From Pandoraea vervacti (lineage in GTDB: Bacteria; Pseudomonadota; Gammaproteobacteria; Burkholderiales; Burkholderiaceae), in the NCBI RefSeq assembly GCF_000934605.2, contig NZ_CP010897.2, forward strand, positions 4,216,001 to 4,280,000: a stretch of 64,000 nt of DNA, in the 5' to 3' direction. The notes under the pieces are model-generated. The model saw nothing but the letters and a program-made list of their open reading frames with translations. It was not told the origin of the DNA and did no database searches. Shown piece after piece: positions 20,071 to 28,761 of this stretch (the stretch's first letter is position 1; the number at the start of each line of letters is the position of its first letter). Position numbers and translations under genes: made by a program.

Positions 20071-23000
20071 TCAGAATGGCGCGGTGAACGTCAACCGGAA
20101 GCCCTGCTGCAGGCCGCCCATGCCCGTCGTCACGCTGTAATCCAGCCCGAAGACGAGCACACCGGTGCGCAGCTTCGTGCCCGCGCCGACCTGCACGCGA
20201 TCGCTGCCATACGGACTGCCCGGCACGAAGTACACCGGCCCGCTCTGCGCGATATCCGCGTACGCCAGCCCCGCAAGACTCTGCCCGTTGAAATCGTGCT
20301 GCAACTCCACGCGAATGTAGGGCGAGAACGTACCGATGGCCGTCGCCTTCGCGAACCCCGCGCGCACGCCCAACGTACCGGACAGCGTATTTACGTTCTG
20401 CTTGAAGTACGTGAGCGCGTTCAATCCGGCGCCCGTCTCGCTGTACTGATCGAGCGTGGAACGCGACGCCGTCAGACGTCCGTACGGCGAGAACAGCCAG
20501 TCATCGGTGCGGTATTCGTATCCGGCGGACAACGAGCCGAAGAATTGCTGGCCGTTGCGCTTGCCTTGCGCGAAGTCGTTCGCATCGACGACCCAGCGAC
20601 GCGAGTCGAAGCTCAGCGTGCCGAAGCCTGCGACGGCATCGACGAAGAGCGTCGGAATCGGACGATAGCTCGCGTACAACGCACCGCTGTAGCTGTCACC
20701 GGTGCTGCGCGTACCGGAACTACCGATGTCGGTCGAGTCGTGTCCGTAACCGACGCCCGCGCCCAGCGAGAACTGGTCGGAGAAGCGATAGTCCGCGCCC
20801 ATCGTCACGCCACCGGTCGTGAACTTGAAGCCCGAACGCTGGGCCGCCGTGTTCGCGAAACCGAAGTCGACCGTACCCGCCGTCCAGTAGGCGAAACGCT
20901 GGTCGCCGTTCTCGCCTTCGCCGGGCAGGTCGGGACCATCGCCCGTGGCAACGCCGCTCGCGCCCGCATGCTTGTCCGACTTATCGCGCACGTCGAGGCG
21001 CTTGGCCTGACGCAACGCCGTGGGGCTCGCCTCGCCGCGCAGACACGCGTCGCGGTCCGCAATACCGGCAATGTCCTGACAACGCGACAGGTCGCGATTC
21101 GCGCCACGGTCCGCCGATGGCAGCACCACGTTCAACCCGTTGCTCGACGGTGCACGCCCCTTGCCATGCAACATTTCGAGACGCTGGTTGTAGTTTCCGA
21201 TTTGCGTGGTGGCGAAGCGTCGCGCGGCTTCGACCTGCGCGCCGATGAGGCCGGTGACGTCAGGGTCGGTCGTCGGGTCTTTACGCGGCGCGACGGTGAC
21301 CCTCGCCGTGCCCGGTGCCGACGTCGCATTGGCATTCGAGATCGTGTACGTGATCACCGCGACACCCGCGAACGCTGCCGCCGGTACGAAGCGCAACGTG
21401 TAGTTGTTGCCGGTCGGGACGGCGGCTGCGCGGGCGAAGCGCGCTGTGCCAGCCGCTGCGGGCGCTACCGTGGCTGGCGTGCTCACGATGGTCACGGTGC
21501 CCGCATTCGCCGGCGAGATCGACACGACGTTCGCGCCAGTGAACGGCCCGCCGGTCGCACCGGACGTAATGTCCAGATCCGCAGTACCGTTGGCCGCGAC
21601 GGACGATTCGAGCGATGCGACCGTCACCGGCACCGCGTGCACCGTCACCGTCACGCTGATCGGCGCGGAGGTGCCGATGGCGTTCGTCAGCGTGTAGGCG
21701 AACGTCACGTCGCCGTTGGTGCTCGGTGTCGGCGTGTAGACGATGTCCTCGCCATTGACCACCGCTGTGCCGCTCGACGGCGGTGTCGCAATCGCAATGC
21801 GCGTGAACGGCCCGCCCGCGGCATTGGCCGTCGCCCGGAATGTGACGGGTGCGTTCGAGAGCGTTTGCATTTGCACGGGGGGAGCCGATGCCACCTGGCC
21901 CGTGATGTTGAAGTTGTAGGTCTGCGTCGCGGTGAGCGGCGTGCCCGGCCCCGTGCTCGAATCCGTCGCGGTGACGGTGAACGTGCTGTTGCCGGTCGTG
22001 GTCGGCGTGCCGGACACGATCCCCGTTGCCGGATCGAGCGTCAGGCCGTTGGGCAAGGTGCCCGTCGTGACGTTGTAGCGATAAGGCGCAACACCGTTCG
22101 CTGCCGTCAGCGTCTGGTTGTACGCCTGCCCGGCGACCGGCGTCGGCAACGTAGTCGGGCTCAGCGTCATCGTCGACGTGTTGACCGTCAGGGTGATCGA
22201 CTTGTTCACGGAGAACGGCGCGCCCGGTCCACTCGTGCTGTCGGTGATCTTGACGGTGACCGGGAACGCGCCGGCAGCCGTCGGCGTGCCCGAGATCGTG
22301 ACCCCGGCCGGCCCCGACACGAACGACAGCCCGTTCGGCAGGCCCGTCACCGCGAAAGTGTAGGGACCGTTGCCCCCGATGCCTGTGACCACTTGCGAAT
22401 ACGCCTGCCCCAATACCGCCGCGGGCAGCGTCGTCGGGTTGAGGTCGAGTACCGGCGGGGCAATGCGCAACGTCAGCGACAAGGTCGCGGAGAAATTGTT
22501 GCGGTCGGTCGCCATAATGGTGAAAGCTGCGCCGGTGTTCGTCTGCGTCGGTGTACCGCTGATGACGCCGGTTGCGGGGTTCCAGGTGATCCCTGCGGGC
22601 AAGGTGCCCGTCGTCAAGGTATAGGTGTACTGCCCGCCCCCGCCGCTCGCCTGAATCGTCTGCGCATATCCGACGCCTGCAACACCATCGGGCAGCGACG
22701 AGGGGTTGAACGTGATCGACGGCGGCGTCACCGCCATGGAGATGGTGCCGCTCGTGACCGTGTACGGGCCGCCCGCCGAGAGATAGTCCTTGGCCGTCAC
22801 CTGGAACGAGTAGTTGCCTACTGTCGTCGGCGTGCCGTACAACCTGCCGCTCGGATCGAGGGTCAGACCCGGTGGCAACGTGCCCACAACAGAGTACGCG
22901 TAAGGTCCCGTGCCGCCAGAGGCCGTCTTCAGCGAATCCGACGTGTAGGTCACACCGACAGCGCCAGCCGCTGGCGCTGTCGGCGCGTAGGTGAGCGCCG

Positions 23001-23697
23001 GAGCCGAAACGGTCACCGTCACGGTCCCCGCTGCCGACGTTCCGCCGGCGTTCGTCAACGTGTACTTGAACGAATCGGTGCCCGAGAATCCTGCATTCGG
23101 CTGGTAAGTCAACGATGTGCCGGCGGCCGTGGCCGTGCCGTTGGACGCCTGCGCGTCGACCGCCACCGAGGTGACGCCGTTCGAGAGATCGACGTTGACC
23201 GGCGTTGCTGGACTGTTGAACGCGATGGTCATCGAAATGGTGACCGCCGTGGGTTTTGCGACGTAGGTATATCGGTCCCCAGCATTCGGGGCGCTGCTCC
23301 CGCTCGGGGACGTGACAACGACGTCCACCGTCCCCGCCGTCCCGGGAGGCACCGTTGCGGTCATCGACGTTGCTGTGTCGAGATTGAATGCGGCGCTGGT
23401 ACCGTCGAACGTCACATCGGTCACGGCGTCGAGGCCTGTGCCGTTGATCGTCACCTGTCCGCCTCCGGCCTCCGGGCCGATGTTAGGCGTCACGCCGATC
23501 ACGGTTGGCGCGCTCACAGCACTCGTGCCGCCGGCCGCTGTCACGCGCACGTTACCGAAGTCCGCTGCGGCAGACGCCGACGACCCACCAAAGCACGCCG
23601 CCATCACCAGCAAGATCTTCAGCCATAAAATCCAAAGCGTGGAAGGTTCTGGACGAGCGCGCGGCTCGCCGTAGCGAAGGCGGATGCTGGACGACAT
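20071..23697 (-). CDS. autotransporter with Ig-like repeat passenger
   Basis: A 1208-residue surface protein. A long N-region and hydrophobic core (STLWILWLKILLVMAACFGGSSASA, about 19-43) form the signal peptide. An IPT/TIG-like domain follows (VIGVTPNIGPEAGGGQVTI, about 60-140), then cadherin-like segments and at least four putative-Ig (He_PIG) repeats of about 90 residues marked by LPPGLTLDPSGRLYGTPTTVGNYSF-like blocks, then two more Ig-like segments to about 790. The C-terminal 270 residues are an autotransporter beta-barrel ending in Phe (FRLTFTAPF). Two Cys lie in the linker. ATG 23697 has GGGG five bases upstream; an in-frame start 24 bp earlier lacks this. It probably acts in adhesion (inference from the fold). 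Confidence 0.88.
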   Translation of the reverse strand: MSSSIRLRYGEPRARPEPSTLWILWLKILLVMAACFGGSSASAAADFGNVRVTAAGGTSAVSAPTVIGVTPNIGPEAGGGQVTINGTGLDAVTDVTFDGTSAAFNLDTATSMTATVPPGTAGTVDVVVTSPSGSSAPNAGDRYTYVAKPTAVTISMTIAFNSPATPVNVDLSNGVTSVAVDAQASNGTATAAGTSLTYQPNAGFSGTDSFKYTLTNAGGTSAAGTVTVTVSAPALTYAPTAPAAGAVGVTYTSDSLKTASGGTGPYAYSVVGTLPPGLTLDPSGRLYGTPTTVGNYSFQVTAKDYLSAGGPYTVTSGTISMAVTPPSITFNPSSLPDGVAGVGYAQTIQASGGGGQYTYTLTTGTLPAGITWNPATGVISGTPTQTNTGAAFTIMATDRNNFSATLSLTLRIAPPVLDLNPTTLPAAVLGQAYSQVVTGIGGNGPYTFAVTGLPNGLSFVSGPAGVTISGTPTAAGAFPVTVKITDSTSGPGAPFSVNKSITLTVNTSTMTLSPTTLPTPVAGQAYNQTLTAANGVAPYRYNVTTGTLPNGLTLDPATGIVSGTPTTTGNSTFTVTATDSSTGPGTPLTATQTYNFNITGQVASAPPVQMQTLSNAPVTFRATANAAGGPFTRIAIATPPSSGTAVVNGEDIVYTPTPSTNGDVTFAYTLTNAIGTSAPISVTVTVHAVPVTVASLESSVAANGTADLDITSGATGGPFTGANVVSISPANAGTVTIVSTPATVAPAAAGTARFARAAAVPTGNNYTLRFVPAAAFAGVAVITYTISNANATSAPGTARVTVAPRKDPTTDPDVTGLIGAQVEAARRFATTQIGNYNQRLEMLHGKGRAPSSNGLNVVLPSADRGANRDLSRCQDIAGIADRDACLRGEASPTALRQAKRLDVRDKSDKHAGASGVATGDGPDLPGEGENGDQRFAYWTAGTVDFGFANTAAQRSGFKFTTGGVTMGADYRFSDQFSLGAGVGYGHDSTDIGSSGTRSTGDSYSGALYASYRPIPTLFVDAVAGFGTLSFDSRRWVVDANDFAQGKRNGQQFFGSLSAGYEYRTDDWLFSPYGRLTASRSTLDQYSETGAGLNALTYFKQNVNTLSGTLGVRAGFAKATAIGTFSPYIRVELQHDFNGQSLAGLAYADIAQSGPVYFVPGSPYGSDRVQVGAGTKLRTGVLVFGLDYSVTTGMGGLQQGFRLTFTAPF

Positions 23698-24123
23698 GTT
23701 TTCCCCGAATCCCTGACACACGCCGCGCAGGGATCACATTGTTTTTTCCAATCGCAGCGGTGTCGACCCAGAAAATCGCCAAAGCGATTCATCACACCAT
23801 TCCGTACTTCTTATTAATCGTTACCGACATCCCCAAACACCCTGCGAGCGCGTGGGCAAAGGTAAAAAACATGAAATTTTATGTCAAGGACTACTTACAA
23901 AAGTCAAACACACAGAAAAAAATTCAAGGGTAATTACTTACGTTTTAAGTCACTTATTCCCACCTCCCAAGAAACCACTTGCGAACGTTTCAGACAAGAA
24001 AACCAAAAAATGCCGGAAAGACGCATTTAATTCGCCAATTCCCGGCACCATTCTCGCCAATAACTATTCAAAAAAATCGCGGCATTGCCACGTAACAAGA
24101 CAGAACGCGTGCAAGCTGGAGCG
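23698..24123. other. AT-rich region upstream of the autotransporter gene
   Basis: 426 bp, clearly richer in A+T than the flanks, with many A-runs. It must contain the autotransporter promoter (several TAAT-rich minus-strand boxes, for example near 23813) and ends in the terminator of the gene at 24124. No ORF is supported. The base composition may reflect binding by H-NS-type silencers, which often act on surface-protein genes. Confidence 0.5.
24005..24047 (-). terminator. intrinsic terminator of the gene at 24124
   Basis: Minus strand: TGCCGG/CCGGCA arms about 25 bases apart with AT-rich interior, then TTTTTT, about 77 bp after the stop codon of the hypothetical gene. Confidence 0.6.
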
Positions 24124-24531
24124 TCAAATCCCACCCAACAAATCGTGCGAATCGAGAATCGCGTAGGCGATCTCCGGGCGCGCATCGAGGCAGCGCCGAA
24201 TGGCGGCGGGAATGGCGGAGCGGGTCTTTCGACACAGCCCGGGCTGCGCGTCCAGTTGAATGATGATGCCGCGCACTGTTTTGACTTCGTTCGGGCTGGG
24301 GGTAATTCGCAACTGAATGCCAAGTTGCGCATGCATCAGGCCAATGATGCGGTTCAGTTCGGGGTAGCTGGAAATCGCCTCGATTCGCGCGATCAGCCGC
24401 TTCTCCTCGGTTTGCGTGAGCATCAGGATGCGCCGGTCGCCATGCGGGTCTTGCATGAGACTTTCCCGCTCGCAGGTGCAGGCACCGGGCGGACACTCCG
24501 TGCGAATGACAATCTGGATCTCGGCGGCCAT
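24124..24531 (-). CDS. conserved hypothetical protein with N-terminal Cys pair
   Basis: A 135-residue protein with no domain I can name. It begins MAAEIQIVIRTECPPGACTCERESL, with three cysteines in the first 22 residues (C13, C18, C20), a spacing that could bind a metal. The middle is helical (TQTEEKRLIARIEAISSYPELNRIIGLM) and the end is basic (PGLCRKTRSAIPAAIRRCLD). I have seen similar proteins in Burkholderiales annotated only as hypothetical. Codon use fits a real gene and a terminator follows. It stands alone between the autotransporter and yjdM, divergent from yjdM. Confidence 0.6.
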   Translation of the reverse strand: MAAEIQIVIRTECPPGACTCERESLMQDPHGDRRILMLTQTEEKRLIARIEAISSYPELNRIIGLMHAQLGIQLRITPSPNEVKTVRGIIIQLDAQPGLCRKTRSAIPAAIRRCLDARPEIAYAILDSHDLLGGI

Positions 24532-24736
24532 GACGAGAACAGCACCGGGTTGGGCGTTTAGCAGGTTTCGGGAACAGGCGGTCGCCCATTATCAACGCAA
24601 CCAGTATCGCCCGGGTAACGCCACCCATCCATTAGGGGTTTCAACCGCCCCAACGTCGCCCCGGCTCGGACCTGACGCCTCCCCAATACCCGCATCGTGC
24701 CTGCGCCAACGCGAACACCCCCACTGCTACAAGGGT

Positions 24737-24742
24737 TATACT
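24737..24742 (+). promoter_or_regulatory. candidate -10 of yjdM
   Basis: TATACT within GGGTTATACTCTC, 45 bp before the start codon, giving a start near 24749. No good -35 is visible. Confidence 0.4.
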
Positions 24743-24786
24743 CTCGCGCTCTTAACGCCATCGCATCACTTCAGGGGAAATTCCAG

Positions 24787-25128
24787 ATGAGCACACTGCC
24801 TCCTTGCCCGAAATGCCACTCCGAATTCACGTATGAAGACGGCGGCATGTGCATTTGCCCGGAATGCGGCAATGAATGGTCGACACAGACCGAAGCGGCG
24901 AGCGAGCCGACCGAGCGCGTCTATCGCGACGCCACTGGCGCGATCCTGCAAAACGGCGACACCGTCACCGTCATCAAGGACCTGAAGCTCAAGGGCGGCG
25001 GCGGCACGATCAAGATGGGCACCAAGGTGAAGAACATCCGTCTGGTGGACAGCGATCACGACATCGACTGCAAGATCGACGGTTTCGGCGCCATGAGCCT
25101 GAAGACGGAGTTCGTCCGGAAGGTGTAA
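24787..25128 (+). CDS. yjdM: zinc-ribbon protein YjdM (PhnA family)
   Basis: A 113-residue protein of the YjdM/PhnA family (alkylphosphonate utilisation name is historical). An N-terminal zinc ribbon has C-x2-C and C-x2-C pairs (CPKCHSEFTYEDGGMCICPECGNEW). The C-terminal PhnA domain reads DATGAILQNGDTVTVIKDLKLKGG and ends CKIDGFGAMSLKTEFVRKV, with high similarity to the family. ATG 24787 follows GGGGA by 8 bases; earlier in-frame codons add 30 residues not found in relatives. The molecular function is not established. Confidence 0.92.
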   Translation: MSTLPPCPKCHSEFTYEDGGMCICPECGNEWSTQTEAASEPTERVYRDATGAILQNGDTVTVIKDLKLKGGGGTIKMGTKVKNIRLVDSDHDIDCKIDGFGAMSLKTEFVRKV

Positions 25129-25257
25129 CCGGAACGCCCGCCGGGTCATCCCCCGGCGGGCACCAGCGTCTCAGGCGTGCACGCCGACATTCCCCTCACT
25201 TTGCACAAGAAAGGCTTTCCGTTTCTCGTGTATATCGAATCCCTTCGGGTCCCTACA

Positions 25258-25334
25258 CTGTCTCACATGCAGTGAGACGGGAGGAGACGCCCGCCAGCAA
25301 GAAAAAACCGGCGCACAGGCGTGCGCCGGTTTCC
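25258..25334. terminator. two hairpins after yjdM, one terminator-like
   Basis: A perfect GTCTCAC / GTGAGAC hairpin (25258-25276) has no T-run. A second stem, AACCGGCGCAC / GTGCGCCGGTT (25307-25332), has six A on its left and three T on its right, so it terminates best on the minus strand and weakly on the plus strand. It is the only candidate to end the yjdM transcript. Confidence 0.55.
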
Positions 25335-25399
25335 GTTCAGACCCCGAACCGTCTCCAGCAGGTGCGTCCTCGCAAACGCCCAAACCCCACATGACGGCC

Positions 25400-25660
25400 A
25401 TGAAAAAGAAGATTGCTTTAGCGGCGTTTCTCGCAGTGCCCGGATCCTTCGCGGTCCTCGCCCTCGCCTGTCTGCACCCTGTCTTGCGTCGCGAACTGGC
25501 CCGCGCCGCCGGCCTCGAACCCGTCTTTGCCAACGTATCGCGACAGGTCGTGCTGCTCGCGCTCGTCTATCACCTCAACATGCACCATCGCCACCGCGAA
25601 CGCGCCCTGAACGCCTGTCTGGCCCGCGGCGGCGCCGATTGCGACGCCTTCGCGCAGTAA
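25400..25660 (+). CDS. small hypothetical protein with N-terminal hydrophobic segment
   Basis: An 86-residue protein I do not recognise. It starts MKKKIALAAFLAVPGSFAVLALACLHP, a signal-peptide or membrane-anchor pattern, then a basic helical region with a His-rich HLNMHHRHRERAL and a final C-x7-C (CLARGGADC). ATG 25400 starts the basic N-region; an ATG three codons earlier is also possible. No clear ribosome binding site is visible, so expression is uncertain. It lies between yjdM and the nasS 3' end. Confidence 0.45.
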   Translation: MKKKIALAAFLAVPGSFAVLALACLHPVLRRELARAAGLEPVFANVSRQVVLLALVYHLNMHHRHRERALNACLARGGADCDAFAQ

Positions 25661-25730
25661 TCCGACGCCCTTCACTCCCCTCGTTTGCGCCCCGCGCCCG
25701 CAGACCGACCACGCCAACGTGCCGCCTGCC

Positions 25731-25763
25731 CGTTCAGGCCCGGTTCAGGCCTGGTTCAGGCCT
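25731..25763. repeat. 11-bp direct repeat, three copies of GGTTCAGGCCT
   Basis: Units CGTTCAGGCCC, GGTTCAGGCCT, GGTTCAGGCCT lie just past the nasS stop codon. Confidence 0.85.
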
Positions 25764-25771
25764 GGGACGCT

Positions 25772-26962
25772 TCATCGGGCCCGGATGGGAAATCCCTCGA
25801 CGTAAGCACGCAGATCCTTCGCACTCGCCGCATCCCAGACCCGCGCATCGCACAGCGTTTCGCTCGCAGCCGACGACACCACGGGTACGCCCTCGGCGCG
25901 TGCCGCCGCCTCAAATAAGGCCGTCTGACTCACCGCGGCCGCGGTCTGCGCCGCGTGCGCGAGCGCCTCATCGTCGACCATCCCCCAACGTCGATATTGC
26001 GAGACGAACCACATGCCGTCGGTGGGATGCGGGTAATTCACCACACCCTCGTCGAAAAAGCTCACGGGCAGCAATGCGTGCCGCCCCGACAGACGACCGA
26101 AGTCCCCCAGCAACCGCGCTGCAATGAGATCGCGCGGCGCACCGACCCAGGCCGGTTCGGCCAGCCAGCCCGCAGCCTCCGCGCGGTGCCCGGGCATGTC
26201 CAGCCATCGGCACGCGCTGAGCAGGGTGCGCACGAGCGCCAGCGCCGTTCTCGGATAGCGCGCGACGAAATCGCGTCGGCAGGCCAGCACCTTTTCGGGG
26301 TGATCCGGCCAGATGTCGCTCGATACCGCGACCGTGCGTCCCAGCCCGCGCGCCTGCGCGACCGCATGCCATGGCTCGCCGCAGCAAAAGCCGTCCAGTC
26401 CCCCCTCCTCCATCGCCGCGACCATGTGCGCGGGAGGAATCACGATGCTGTTGACGTCCGTGAGCGGGTCGATGCCCTGCGCCGCAAACCAGTAATTCAG
26501 GAACATGGCATGCGTGCCCGTCGGGAACGTCTGCGCGAAAACCGGCTTGCGACCGAGCGACGCCAGCGCGGCACGCAGATCGCCGGTATCGGCCATCGCG
26601 TCGGCCAGCGCCGGTGTCACCGTCACCGCCTGCCCGTTGCGATTGAGCACCATGAGCACCGCCATGTCCTCGCGCGGGCCGCCAATGCCCAGTTGCACCC
26701 CGTACACCAGCCCGTAGAGCGAATGGGCGGCATCCAGCTCGCCGGTGAGCAACTTGTCGCGAATGGCCGCCCACGACGACTCGCGACTCAACTCCAGCGT
26801 CAGCCCATGCTCGTGGCCGAGCTCAAGGCGCTTCGCCACAACCAGCGGCGCCGCATCCGAGAGCGCGATGAACCCCACGCGCAAATGACGCTTCTCCGGC
26901 GCATCGTCCGAAATACGGTCCGGTGACGGCGCGCCGGAAGCCAACCATGATGACGTCGACAT
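25772..26962 (-). CDS. nasS: nitrate/nitrite sensor NasS (NrtA-like binding protein without signal peptide)
   Basis: A 396-residue protein related to NrtA/CmpA solute-binding proteins (LRVGFIALSDAAPLVVAKRLELGHEHGL, then GELDAAHSLYGLVYG, SIVIPPAHMVAAMEEGGLDGFCCGEPW). It has no signal peptide, so it is cytoplasmic. That is the hallmark of NasS, which in the known NasS-NasT system holds NasT inactive until nitrate or nitrite binds. The gene starts 9 bp after the nasT stop, which supports this over a transport role. No nitrate transporter gene is in the window. Confidence 0.85.
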   Translation of the reverse strand: MSTSSWLASGAPSPDRISDDAPEKRHLRVGFIALSDAAPLVVAKRLELGHEHGLTLELSRESSWAAIRDKLLTGELDAAHSLYGLVYGVQLGIGGPREDMAVLMVLNRNGQAVTVTPALADAMADTGDLRAALASLGRKPVFAQTFPTGTHAMFLNYWFAAQGIDPLTDVNSIVIPPAHMVAAMEEGGLDGFCCGEPWHAVAQARGLGRTVAVSSDIWPDHPEKVLACRRDFVARYPRTALALVRTLLSACRWLDMPGHRAEAAGWLAEPAWVGAPRDLIAARLLGDFGRLSGRHALLPVSFFDEGVVNYPHPTDGMWFVSQYRRWGMVDDEALAHAAQTAAAVSQTALFEAAARAEGVPVVSSAASETLCDARVWDAASAKDLRAYVEGFPIRAR

Positions 26963-26971
26963 GAACGGTGT

Positions 26972-27547
26972 CTATCCCAGTAACTCAGCAATCGAGACAA
27001 GCTGGCGCGCGACCTCGACGAGTTTCTCGCCCTGATCCATCGCCCGCTTGCGCAAAAGGGCGTACGCCTCCTGCTCGGAAATCCTGCGCCGGTCCATGAG
27101 CAACCGCTTTGCCCGGTCGATCAGCTTGCGGTCGGCCAGCTCGCTCTCGGCCTTCGCCAGCCTGGCCCGCAATTTCTCCTCGTGTGCGAAGCGCGCGAGC
27201 GCCACTTCGAGAATCGGCGCGAGCCGGTCGGCCGCCAATCCCTCCACGGAGTACGCCGTCACGCCGGCATCGACGGCAGCACGTATGAGCGACTGGTTGC
27301 CGTCGGCCGAGAACATGAGCACGGGACGCGGCGCCGCTGCGTTCATGACCGCCAGTTGTTCGAGCGTGTCGCGCGACGGCGATTCAGTGTCGATGATGAC
27401 CAGGTCGGGACGCTCGTTTTCGACGACGCGCGGTAACGCCTGCGGTTTGGCCACCTCGGCGAGCATCTCGCAGCCCAGACGCGCGAGCGCCGCCCGCAAC
27501 TCACCGATCGGCTTGTCGGTGTCCGTGACGAGCAGCACGCGCAGCAT
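26972..27547 (-). CDS. nasT: nitrate-responsive antitermination regulator NasT (ANTAR domain)
   Basis: A 191-residue RNA-binding regulator. Residues 1-120 are a receiver-like domain (VLLVTDTDKPIGELRAAL ... PDLVIIDTESPSRDTLEQL), where the usual phosphorylated Asp region is IIDTES. The C-terminal ANTAR domain reads KLIDRAKRLLMDRRRISEQEAYALLRKRAMDQGEKLVEVARQLV, the three-helix RNA-binding unit. ATG 27547 is chosen because MLRVLLVTD begins the receiver domain. It is cotranscribed with nasS. Its predicted target is the hairpin leader of nirB at 34477-34592. Confidence 0.9.
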   Translation of the reverse strand: MLRVLLVTDTDKPIGELRAALARLGCEMLAEVAKPQALPRVVENERPDLVIIDTESPSRDTLEQLAVMNAAAPRPVLMFSADGNQSLIRAAVDAGVTAYSVEGLAADRLAPILEVALARFAHEEKLRARLAKAESELADRKLIDRAKRLLMDRRRISEQEAYALLRKRAMDQGEKLVEVARQLVSIAELLG

Positions 27548-27819
27548 GCCCTGCGCCCCCGGCGCATGCGCATGGGACGGGGTCTTGCGGGAAGGGTCGG
27601 CCGGTGGATCGATGTCCCCGGCATCCGGTGTTTTTGGCAAGTTTCGTAAGGGCCGACACAGTCGGCCGGTCAATGAGAATCGCGACTCGAGACGAGGGTC
27701 AGGTCATCGTCGGCAAGACGGCCACCTGGGCCACCTGGCCTCGGCGCCGCTCCCCCGTGGATTCGCGCGCTCGAGACGTTTTAACGACGTCACCGCACAG
27801 ACACTGACGATACAACGCT
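27548..27819. other. gap between cobA and nasT
   Basis: 272 bp that is not coding by any evidence I can see. It is long enough to hold a separate nasT promoter, but I find no convincing -35/-10 pair or sigma-54 element. Confidence 0.4.
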
Positions 27820-28596
27820 TCATGCCGCTCTGGCGATGACGCGCTCGTCCGGCGCTGCCGGCGCATCTCCGCTCGGCGCACTCACTGCCGCCTCACCGAC
27901 CGCGCCGCCCACGAGCAGAATGGCGGGACTGCCGAAGCCTTCGGCCCGCACGTCGCTGGCCAGCCGTCCGAGCGACGTCACCATTCGGCGCTCCTGCGGC
28001 GTGCCCGCCCACTGCACCGCCCCGGCCGGCGTGTCGGCGTCGAGATGCGCCAGCAATGTCGCGCTCAGTGCCTCGACCCGGTGCAGCCCCATGTAGATCG
28101 CCAGTGTGGTGCCCGTCGCAGCGAGCGCCGCCCAGTTCGGCGCACTGCCGTCCTGGCGGTGCGCGGTGACGAAGGTCACACCCGCACAATGATCGCGATG
28201 CGTGAGCGACATGCCGAGACCGGCCGCCGCCGCGAATGCGGCCGACACGCCATTGACGATCTCCACCGGCACGCCCGCTCGCCGCAGCGCAGCCATCTCC
28301 TCGCCCGCGCGGCCGAACATCAACGCGTCGCCGCCCTTGACCCGCACTACATGCGCGCCGCACTTCGCAAAGCGACACATCATCCGCTCGATAAAGGCCT
28401 GCGGCGTGGAGCGACACCCGCCGCGCTTTCCCACGGCAATCACGCGCGCCTGCGGCGCGAGCGTGGCGATCTCGGGGTTGGCCAGATCGTCGACAAGCAA
28501 CACATCGGCCTCGCCGAGCACGCGCGCCGCGCGCAGCGTGAGCAAGTCGAGTGCGCCGGGCCCGGCGCTCAGCAGCGTGACTTTCCCATGTTTCAT
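27820..28596 (-). CDS. cobA: uroporphyrinogen-III C-methyltransferase
   Basis: A 258-residue SUMT enzyme that methylates uroporphyrinogen III at C2 and C7 to precorrin-2, the branch point to siroheme and cobalamin. Family motifs are SAGPGALDLLTLRAARVL at the start, VRVKGGDALMFGR near 95 and VNGVSAAFAAAAGLGMSLTHR near 125. ATG 28596 has AGGGAG upstream and begins the conserved MKHGKVTLLSAGPG. It is 165 bp after nasA on the same strand, so precorrin-2 for the siroheme of NirB is its most likely job here. It is separate from the cobalamin cluster at 58-64 kb and the CysG dehydrogenase/chelatase domain is absent. Confidence 0.9.
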   Translation of the reverse strand: MKHGKVTLLSAGPGALDLLTLRAARVLGEADVLLVDDLANPEIATLAPQARVIAVGKRGGCRSTPQAFIERMMCRFAKCGAHVVRVKGGDALMFGRAGEEMAALRRAGVPVEIVNGVSAAFAAAAGLGMSLTHRDHCAGVTFVTAHRQDGSAPNWAALAATGTTLAIYMGLHRVEALSATLLAHLDADTPAGAVQWAGTPQERRMVTSLGRLASDVRAEGFGSPAILLVGGAVGEAAVSAPSGDAPAAPDERVIARAA

Positions 28597-28695
28597 GATC
28601 GTTCTCCCTTGCGTCTTCAGTCCTGTCGATATCACGCACGTTCGCTCGACGCATCGCGAGCCGCCTGTTCGTTGAAGCATCGCCATCTTCCGTGG

Positions 28696-28713
28696 CACTC
28701 ACGCCACTCACGC
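28696..28713. repeat. nonamer direct repeat, CACTCACGC twice plus a partial copy
   Basis: Two perfect adjacent units and a partial third (CACTCTCG) lie in the gap between nasA and cobA. Confidence 0.75.
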
Positions 28714-28761
28714 CACTCTCGTCCCGCTCGACACCCACCTCATCGGTCACCATCTTTGCAC

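Noticed and set aside
20296..23628. 1110-codon open frame on the plus strand, antisense to the autotransporter
   Set aside because: Composition is Arg/Ala/Gly-rich without domains, as expected for the shadow of a high-GC repetitive gene. The minus-strand protein has a signal peptide, repeats and a beta-barrel.
25171..25533. 120-codon minus-strand frame antisense to the small hypothetical gene
   Set aside because: No start signal and no domain; crosses two hairpins.
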